NCBI GenBank assembly: GCA_012274445.1
Contig: JAAROD010000094.1
Location: 930,001 to 994,000 of the forward strand
Length of the DNA stretch: 64,000 bases
From: Sclerotiophoma versabilis
Taxonomy: Eukaryota > Ascomycota > Dothideomycetes > Pleosporales > Didymellaceae
Direction: 5' to 3'
The notes beneath the pieces were generated by a model. That model worked only from the letters and a program-made list of their open reading frames with translations. It ran no database searches and was not told the DNA's origin. This document shows, in pieces, positions 57,147-64,000 of this stretch. Position 1 is the stretch's first letter; each line of letters opens with the position of its first letter. The translations under genes were made by a program, and so were the position numbers.

Positions 57147-57820
57147 ATGCGCTTTCCGTCCTTCCCCCAGTTCGTCCGCGCCTTCCACACAATCAGCAAC
57201 ACGACCAGCGCCTTCATCCGCACCAACCCCGCCGGCGCTCTCGGCCGCACCTTCTACAACAGCCCCCAGCGCGTGACGATCCAGCGCTCTATGCCCAACA
57301 TCCCCTTCCTCGGCGCCCTCTTCGGATCCTCCAGCAGCATGGCAGACAGCTCCCACTACCCCGTCTCGAAGCCCGAGGGCGAGTGGCAGGCACAGCTCTC
57401 GCCAGGTATGTCCCGCAGACGCTCGCGCCTGTCAGAGCCGCCGCACTAACAGCCGCGCCCCCAGAGCAGTTCCGCATTCTGCGCAAGAAAGGCACCGAGA
57501 TGCCCGGCTCCAGCAAGCACGACAAGCACTACCCCGACGCCGGCGTCTACACGTGCGCCGGCTGCGACGCGCCGCTCTACAAGGCCAACCACAAGTTCGA
57601 CTCTGGGTGTGGATGGCCCGCCTTCTGGGACGCCTTTCCGAACGCCGTTGGCCAGAAGCCCGACCCCGGTCTGGGCATGATGAGGACCGAGATTGTGTGC
57701 AACAACTGCGGAGGCCACCTGGGTCACATTTTCAAGGGCGAGAGATTTGGCAACCCAAAGGACGAGAGGCACTGTGTCAACGGCGTGAGCATCAACTTTT
57801 CGCCTGGGGAGTCAAAGTAG
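57147..57820 (+). CDS. msrB: Peptide-methionine (R)-S-oxide reductase MsrB, 204 aa
   Basis: MsrB reduces the R epimer of methionine sulfoxide in proteins, repairing oxidative damage with thioredoxin. Exons are 57147-57405 and 57465-57820. The zinc-binding pairs are Cys117/Cys120 (CAGC) and Cys165/Cys168 (CNNC). The catalytic Cys190 is in RHCVNGVS, and GWPAFW, GHLGHIF and SINF are family landmarks. An N-terminal region of about 65 residues is rich in Arg, Ser, Thr and Phe and poor in acids, like a mitochondrial presequence. In-frame ATGs at 57291 (Met49) and 57339 (Met65) could start a cytosolic form. Above 57147 the frame opens only with GTG. Confidence 0.94.
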
Positions 57821-58140
57821 GCAAGATAGATCAACAAATGAAACACACAAAATATTTGCACCACAACTTCAGACGCGCCAGTCTACGATACCAGCTTCAT
57901 TCTTGACCCACCGTGACATGTTTGGTGGCAATAAGGCGACTGCCTGCTCACCACTCATCGCCAATGGGCGCCCCGGAAATATCTTCACACGGCGGCTGCG
58001 CAAACGACGTGCATTAGCTCAGAACATTCACGCCCGAGCCAAACTTTTCGCCGATACTGCTGTCGCGTGCCTGCTCATCGTCTACCTGCGACTATCACCG
58101 AGCGACCAGATCGGCTTCACAGTGGGAGCTCAGAACGCTG
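57821..58140. other. Short intergenic region between tandem genes
   Basis: 320 bp between MsrB and the downstream MFS gene on the same strand, containing the MsrB 3' end and the MFS promoter. A short plus-strand frame here is not convincing. Confidence 0.6.
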
Positions 58141-60129
58141 ATGAGCGCAGCTCCAACCCGTGGTACCAGCGTCATGGTTGCGTCCGGAAATAAGCCTGCC
58201 CCGCGTCCGCGGAGGCGCCGAATGTCAGACGCCGACAATACTGATACCTTCGGTTATGGTACTGACGTCGCATCAGACGACGATGAGAGCCTTGAGGACC
58301 GCGGTCGTAGCCTCCTGGCTGCAGAGCGACCTCAAGTACACCGCCAGCTCTCGATAGAGACCAACACCCGCGCCGGTGCCGCCCTCCCCCACATTGACGA
58401 TACCGAACAAGCAGAAGCTGCCAAAGAGAAGCCCATATCATGGCGCTCATTGCCTCGCAAAGACCAGCTCTTCGTCATCACCCTTGCACGTCTGTCAGAG
58501 CCTTTGACTCAAACCTCACTTGGCTCCTACCTCTACTACCAACTACAGTCGTTCGACAAGACACTGCCTGATGCCACCATCTCCTACCAAGCGGGTATCA
58601 TCAATGCTGCCTTCCCATTCGCCCAGTTCCTCACTGCCATGTTCTGGGGTCGTGTTGCAGACTCCGAGTACGGCGGCCGGAAAAGGGTGATTTACATTGG
58701 TCTGCTTGGGACCATGTGCAGCATCATTGGCTTTGGTTTCTCCCAAAGCTTTCCCGTCGCCGTAGCATGTCGGTGTTTCGGCGGCGTGCTGAACGGTAAT
58801 ATTGGTGTTATGAGGACCATGATCAGCGAGATCATAAAGGAGAAGAAATACCAAAGCAGGGCGTTCCTTATCTTACCCATGACGTTCAACGTTGGTGTTA
58901 TCATTGGACCGATACTTGGTACGTGCTGCATATAGAATCGTGGTAAGACATTCACTGACATTCTCGCAGGTGGTCTTCTGGCGGACCCAATTCGCAGCTA
59001 TCCTTCACTTTTTGGACCGGGCTCGTTTCTCGGTGGCAAGAATGGTGTTTACTGGATGGAACGGTGGCCGTATGCGTTTCCTAACATCATGAGCGCTTGC
59101 TTCCTCTTGTTCTCTGCTTTGGCTGTCATCTTCTTTCTGGAGGAAACAAACGAGCTTTGCAAGGATAAGCCTGATCCTGGCTTGCGAATCGGCAGGACGA
59201 TACGCCGCTATATTCTTCGCCAGGATGTTCCAACCGAGTCGGGCTATTCCGTTGTCCCTGGCGACGAGTTTGGTGCTGCTAATAGGCTCGAGCTCCAGTC
59301 AACGCCTACATCAGCCAATCCGGATTACCCCACGTCAAGCGACAACAAGGTACTCCGTCAAAAACTACCCTTCCGCCGTATCTGGACCCGGAATCTCATC
59401 CTCACCCTACTCGCTCATGGCCTGATGGCCATGCATGTGGGTGGCTTCAATTCACTCTGGTTCATTTACCTGTCAACACCACGGTTTAACCCTGCACATC
59501 CGCATCCTCCTGGCTACAAACCACATGGCTTCGTTCACTTCACTGGTGGTCTGGCGTTACAACCAGCACGCATAGGTATTGCATTGGCTATCCTTGGAGG
59601 CATCGGTATCACATTACAGCTTTTCGTCTACCCAAAGCTTTCGCATCGACTCGGTACAGCAAAGAGTTATCGTATATTCCTAGCGCTTTCCCCTGCCACT
59701 TACACACTCGCACCGTTCCTGAGTCGGGTCCCGAGCTGGAGTAAGCCGCCGGATGGAGTCAGCGGCCCGTTTGTCTGGATGGCCATCATCGGAGTTCTCT
59801 TCATTCAAGTTCTGGCGCGCACATTCGCATTACCTTGTACCACAATCCTCGTAAACAATGTCAGTCCGCACCCCTCAGTCCTGGGTACTGTACATGGAAT
59901 TGGACAGTCGGTTTCCAGCCTAACGAGGACCGTCGGACCTATCCTGTTCTCTTGGGTGTTTGGTAAGGGTCTCAACATGGGCGTCGTGGGCTTGGGCTGG
60001 TGGCTCATGGCTGCTGTTGCCACCATTGGTTTCGTCGCTGCGCAGTGGGTAAGAGAAGGAGATGGTCATGAAATTTTACTCGAGGGCGAGGTCAGAGGGA
60101 AGAATGGGGAGGTTCGGAGAGCCGAATGA
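58141..60129 (+). CDS. MFS transporter, ZIFL/YCR023C-like, up to 645 aa
   Basis: Exons are 58141-58918 and 58970-60129; the intron (GTACGT...TCGCAG) splits a Gly codon inside a membrane span. The cytosolic N-terminus (about 100 residues) is hydrophilic, with DDDES and HRQLSIE patches. The first MFS spans follow with LARLSEPLTQTSLGSYLYYQ, GRVADSEYGGRK (motif A variant) and IGPILGGLLADP. A large central loop (about 350-400) separates two six-span halves, giving about 12 spans. The pattern resembles the fungal zinc-induced-facilitator-like or YCR023C-type group, whose substrates are mostly unknown. In-frame ATGs at 58174 and 58222 are alternative starts; the membrane part is unaffected. Confidence 0.88.
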
Positions 60130-60219
60130 CGGTGACTGGTCACCCCCTTCTCCAGGAAAATGCAGGTACAGAGCCTGCATGTGTCAAGAGAGTAATTTGC
60201 ACTCTGTACCCATCACAAC

Positions 60220-60225
60220 CACGTG
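60220..60225 (+). promoter_or_regulatory. CACGTG site upstream of alkaline phosphatase
   Basis: The hexamer lies about 400 bp before the ATG at 60626. It matches the core site of Pho4/NUC-1 phosphate-starvation regulators. Other copies in the window make this suggestive only. Confidence 0.4.
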
Positions 60226-60542
60226 TGCGCTAAGTCTACAGCTCATACGCTGAGGCGAGCCGCGTGGGATGCAGCCAAGCGAGCCAAGAGCTGTTCGGTA
60301 CTCTTGACCTCACCACCATATGGACCAAAGCGGAAGCTCGTAACTTTCGAAAACGGAAATTCGGAATCTTGCAAAATTATCATCCACAGATCATCGACTT
60401 TGCAAACACGTTCGCGCAGTGCAATTTTGCGATGCAGGTCGGCATAAGGCTGTCAATAGACATGAGCATGTTGGTGTGTGTTGGCATGCAAAAAACAGTA
60501 GGGGAGTAAGTCAAGCAACATTGTCCAGCCCACGAAGGTCTG

Positions 60543-60549
60543 TATAAAG
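60543..60549 (+). promoter_or_regulatory. TATA box of alkaline phosphatase gene
   Basis: TATAAAG lies about 80 bp upstream of the ATG at 60626. Confidence 0.6.
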
Positions 60550-60625
60550 GGGCATCGCACATCCCATATGAACAGAAGCTCTTACGACTGCATCTTCTCG
60601 CCCTTTAAGTACACTCAGTAGCAAG

Positions 60626-62217
60626 ATGAAGTACGCTTTCTCGCTCACCATCGTCGGAGCGATCCTTGCCCAGGGTACCTCCGCACTCTGGCTTCTGCCC
60701 ACAGCTCGCAACTTCATCTACATTGTGCCTGACGGCTATGGCCCAGCCTCCCAGACTATGGCACGAGACTATGTCTCTCTCCTTCAAAACGGCGAGAATC
60801 CAAAGGCACCTGTCTCTATCCAGCTGCCTGCAGATCAGATGGTCATTGGCAACGTCCGAACACAGGCAAGCAACAACTTGATCACAGACTCTGCAGCTAG
60901 TGCGACTGCCTTCGGATGCGGTGTGAAGACCTATAACAATGGTATGCTCAACCTCTTCTACAGGCCGAGTGTGTATACTGACGGATGATCGCAGCTATCG
61001 CTGTTGACGACGATGGTCAGCCCGTAGGCTCAATTCTCGAAGCTGCCAAGATGGAAGGTTTCAAGACCGGCCTTGTCGTAACTTCAACCATCAACCACGC
61101 CACACCCGCCTGCTACGCTGCTCACGTCGCCGATCGCGGATCCTACGAGAAGATTGCAGAACACGAGATCGGCTACTCTCACCCACTGGGTCCTCAGGTT
61201 GACATCCTCATGGGCGGTGGACGCTGCTACTTTAAGCCCAAATCTGACCCAACGTCCTGCCGCAAGGATGACATCGATCTCTTCGGCTACGCGAAGGAGA
61301 AGGGCTACCGCGTTATGCAGGACCGCAAGGCTTTTGATGAGCTGGAGAAGGGGACTGCCAAGGCAGCCAATCTGCCATACATCGGTCTTTTCAACGACGG
61401 TCTGTATCCCATCCATCGCAATCTTCTGCTCAACTGATGAATCGCAGACCAAATGATGTACGAAATCGACCGCAAGCAGAACCCACAGCAAGAGCCAAGT
61501 TTACTAGAGATGGTCGAAACAGCCCTCGTCTCGCTCGACCGCGCCACCAAATGGAGCTTCAAGGGCTATGTTTTGATTGTTGAAGCCAGTCGAATAGATC
61601 ACGCGGGCCACGCCAACGACCCCGTCGGCCATCTCCACGATACAATCATGTACAACGACGTAATGAAGTTCGTCCGCGAATGGATTGACAAGCACCCCGA
61701 CACCATGATGCTCTCGGCCGCCGACCACGAATGCGGCGGTCTGACCCTCAACGGCTTCAACCCGCTCCCCCTCAAAGGCGCAAGCATGACAACCGAGTAC
61801 GCCGCCCAGCTCTGGAAGACCTACAACGGCACCGACAGGCGCGCATTCCTCAAGAACACAATTCTCCCAGCCTACGGCCTTGGCGACACGAGCGAGTCCG
61901 ATATCGACATCATCCTCAAAAACAACAAACTTGCAGCTGATCTCTCAAGCCGCCTGAGTAAGAAAGCAGGTGTAAATTGGTCAACGGGCGGACACACGAC
62001 GAGCGACGTCACCCTATTCGGCTACGGCGCTGGCTGGCGCGGGGGCAACCTGAAAGCCGACATGGCAGGGAACTGGGATAACACGCAGCTTCCAGGCTAT
62101 ATGGAGGGCGTGCTGAAAGTCAAGATGAGCAAGGTCACCGAGAAGTTGAGGAAGGCTGGGAGCGCATGGGTCGGCAAGCGCGGGCTTGAGACTCAGGACC
62201 ATGTACATGAGCACTGA
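60626..62217 (+). CDS. Secreted alkaline phosphatase (PhoA superfamily), 496 aa
   Basis: The enzyme releases phosphate from organic monoesters, most likely outside the cell during phosphate starvation. Exons are 60626-60941, 60995-61399 and 61448-62217. A signal peptide covers about residues 1-20. Active-site residues follow the classical order. Asp36 (VPDGYG) is a metal ligand, and Asp88-Ser89-Ala90 (ITDSAAS) carries the nucleophile. HATPACYAAH, EASRIDHAGHAND and SAADHECGG supply further metal ligands, and the His in TGGHTTSDV is the last. No C-terminal membrane anchor is visible, so the protein should be soluble or wall-associated. The promoter has a TATA box and a CACGTG site. It shares the phosphate theme with the permease at 9809-11654. 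Confidence 0.94.
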
Positions 62218-64000
62218 GGTCCGGGGCTTGTACGTCGGAAGGAATGCAAAATTTAATTAGACATTTGCTTTTGATGTTGGCCAGGACTGTTACCTGTGAG
62301 CACTGACTTGGTCTGACAACTACCATTACTTGCTCTATCTAGATGCTAACACCACGCTTTCTAACTGTTGTAGAAAGAACGAAGCACCCACTTAGCTTCT
62401 GTAGGTGGTTACTAAAGTTTAGTGCAGGGTCTGTGAACCTCGAAGTATAAATACAGCTCTGGATTTGTGAATGAATCTATTATATTTATGTATGTCAGCG
62501 CTTCAGTGCAAAGACAAGACCTTTCCTGCCTGCTCGAGCGAGTGCAACTACTCAGGGAGGTATTGTGTCTGTCAGTGTATCCGGTCGTATATCTCGCTTC
62601 GCTCGTATATTAATGTACGTGCTTTGCACAGATTGATACCTGGCTGCAAGGTTCTGCAACTCCTCTCCTTGCTCAGAGATGTCAAGACGCAAATAAGACC
62701 TGTCCTCTCTTTTACACGCTCAACCGAACAGGTAAGAAGTATACCTCCACAAGTAATTGCTAGGCTCAACAAAATAACCAAACAAACAAACATTCGCGCC
62801 ATATCTAGCAATAACTGTATTTGAAACTCGCGGCTAGGAGCAAGCTGATTCCACGGCGTCTCTAGCGCACCAACGAGTATCTTCCAGAATCCGATGCATG
62901 CTCGCAAGCCATGCGCTGACTCAATTGCATTGCGCTGACCGGAGAAGCCGTAGTCTCATCACAGTCACGCTTCGCGGTCGCATAATCAACGTCGCCGCTC
63001 ATATCGCCGCTTCGATATTATCCCGCACTTTCGGCAGCTTGTGGAACGAACGCACGTCGAATTCTTCCGCCGTGAACGCCAGAAACGTTGGGATGAGGTA
63101 AGAGCGAAGCGGCCATGCGATGGCCGGCACATCAGGAACGCGGTAAAGTGCGGTGTTACGTGCGCTGCGTTGGCTTTAATTGTGCTCACACGCTGATGCA
63201 GGGTGTCCGCTGTCTTGGTGTCTTTGCATTATGCCAAACTCGTCTGAGTCAGGGGGTGTTAATTAGAGTTTAGATGGCGCTTGGAGCTAATGCGGGTCAT
63301 TCTGCAGCTCATGGTTCTGGCTCACACGTCCCTAGCCTCCTCGGAACACCTCAATATTATTGTTAATTTTAGGATGGCTTACGCGCTTTTCGCAGCTGAA
63401 ATAGTCTAGTTCAAGTGATTCAGACGCGCGTGGGGAACGTCACTGTCGCGAGAGGCCCACATGCACTGTGTAGCTTGGCGTTGCTAAGCAAGTCACCAAG
63501 TACCGCAACACTTTCTGTGATCTTCCATACTTTTCAGAGAGTTGTATCGCTCTGTTTCCCTTCCGGCATGGCGATGGGCCAGGTCTGAGGCTGAGTCTGA
63601 AGGTTGCGTCTATTTGAAGACCAAAGAGGTTCTTGAAGCTCTCAAAGATGATCTCTCACGGGTCCCAATCAGAACGAAAATGACCAGCGCTTTCAAAGAT
63701 TCCAAAACCGATTCTGCTATGCACTTCCACTGCAAATATTGCTAATGGGCTTCAAGATCACAGTTCAAAGGCTCATGCCGCTTTGGAGTCTAGTATCTAG
63801 TGACAAGCAAATTAACAACCGCGCATCAATCAATTAAATATCCACAGAGACTACCAATGTCCAAGTCATTCATAGAAAAACTCTCCTACCCAATGCATTC
63901 AGGATCCTAAGAAAGTTGGATTTCTTTACTGATTGAATCTCAGGACCGAATTGTGGGAGAAGACTCGGACATTTACTGGCGGAATATATGCTTGGAGCCA
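62218..64000. other. Right-edge region, no gene supported
   Basis: An ATG frame at 62471-62824 has a Cys-rich first half but is otherwise unremarkable. A plus-strand frame ending at 63745 is protein-like over about 65 codons after a possible splice acceptor near 63535. Neither can be assigned. A gene continuing beyond the right edge is possible. Confidence 0.5.

Larger units (their letters stand above)
60130..60625. other. Intergenic region with promoter of alkaline phosphatase
   Basis: The region contains a CACGTG site and a TATA box listed separately. No ORF is supported. Confidence 0.6.

Noticed and set aside
9240..60225. Treating every CACGTG as a phosphate regulatory site
   Set aside because: The hexamer is found at many unrelated places (near 2608, 18135, 25973, 42267, 44345, 48713, 51837), about as often as chance predicts.
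1..64000. CRISPR array, operon or prokaryotic origin
   Set aside because: Spliceosomal introns, fungal gene families and lack of spaced direct repeats exclude this.

Overview
The window looks like nuclear chromosomal DNA from a filamentous ascomycete (Pezizomycotina). Genes are split by short introns of about 45-115 nt with GT...AG borders. The gene content fits a plant-associated or saprotrophic species: two PL3 pectate lyases, a copper radical oxidase, HET-domain remnants, F-box-like gene expansions and long-chain mannitol dehydrogenase. Dothideomycetes/Pleosporales is my best guess, but that is inference and not read from a marker gene. I found no rRNA, tRNA or CRISPR array and no intact transposon.

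Layout. 1-2319 (-): 5' part of a DUG2-like WD40/M20 peptidase running off the left edge. 3884-5276 (+): a conserved-looking 447-aa protein with one predicted membrane span. 5.3-9.8 kb: gene-poor, with a minisatellite, microsatellites and a broken HET gene. 9809-11654 (+): PiT-type phosphate permease. 11.7-18.5 kb: the largest gene-poor stretch. 18500-20239 (+): mannitol 2-dehydrogenase with an N-terminal extension. 21581-22639 (+): NmrA-like NAD(P)-binding protein. 22817-25013 (-): galactose-oxidase-type copper radical oxidase with two apple/PAN-like domains. 27552-28343 (+): PL3 pectate lyase. 28751-29002 (-): small hydrophilic ORF. 30551-30787 (-): HET relic lying directly behind an EF-hand-like protein gene (30808-31603, -). 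32344-33337 (+): methylthioadenosine phosphorylase. 34175-36001 (+): secreted amidase. 37095-38198 (+): F-box-like protein. 40410-41623 (+): Golgi-type glycosyltransferase. 43.3-48.5 kb: a decayed ORF, a tandem pair of paralogous F-box-like genes (44456 and 45989, +) and another F-box-like gene (47291-48494, -). 49335-51236 (-): DHA2 MFS transporter. 51914-52322 (+): 100-aa MYND finger protein. 54023-54901 (-): second PL3 pectate lyase. 57147-57820 (+): MsrB. 58141-60129 (+): MFS transporter. 60626-62217 (+): secreted alkaline phosphatase. 62.2-64 kb: no supported gene.

Functional themes. Phosphate scavenging is represented by the PiT permease and the alkaline phosphatase, each with a CACGTG site upstream. 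Plant cell-wall attack is represented by the two PL3 enzymes and the copper radical oxidase. Sulfur and thiol handling is represented by the DUG2-like peptidase, MTA phosphorylase and MsrB. These genes are scattered and on both strands, so nothing suggests a co-regulated metabolic cluster. The most unusual features are the tandem F-box-like pair with a repeat-encoded acidic tail, the tyrosine-variant copper radical oxidase with duplicated N-terminal domains, the mitochondrial-looking extension on mannitol dehydrogenase, and a dug2 intron made almost entirely of G-runs.
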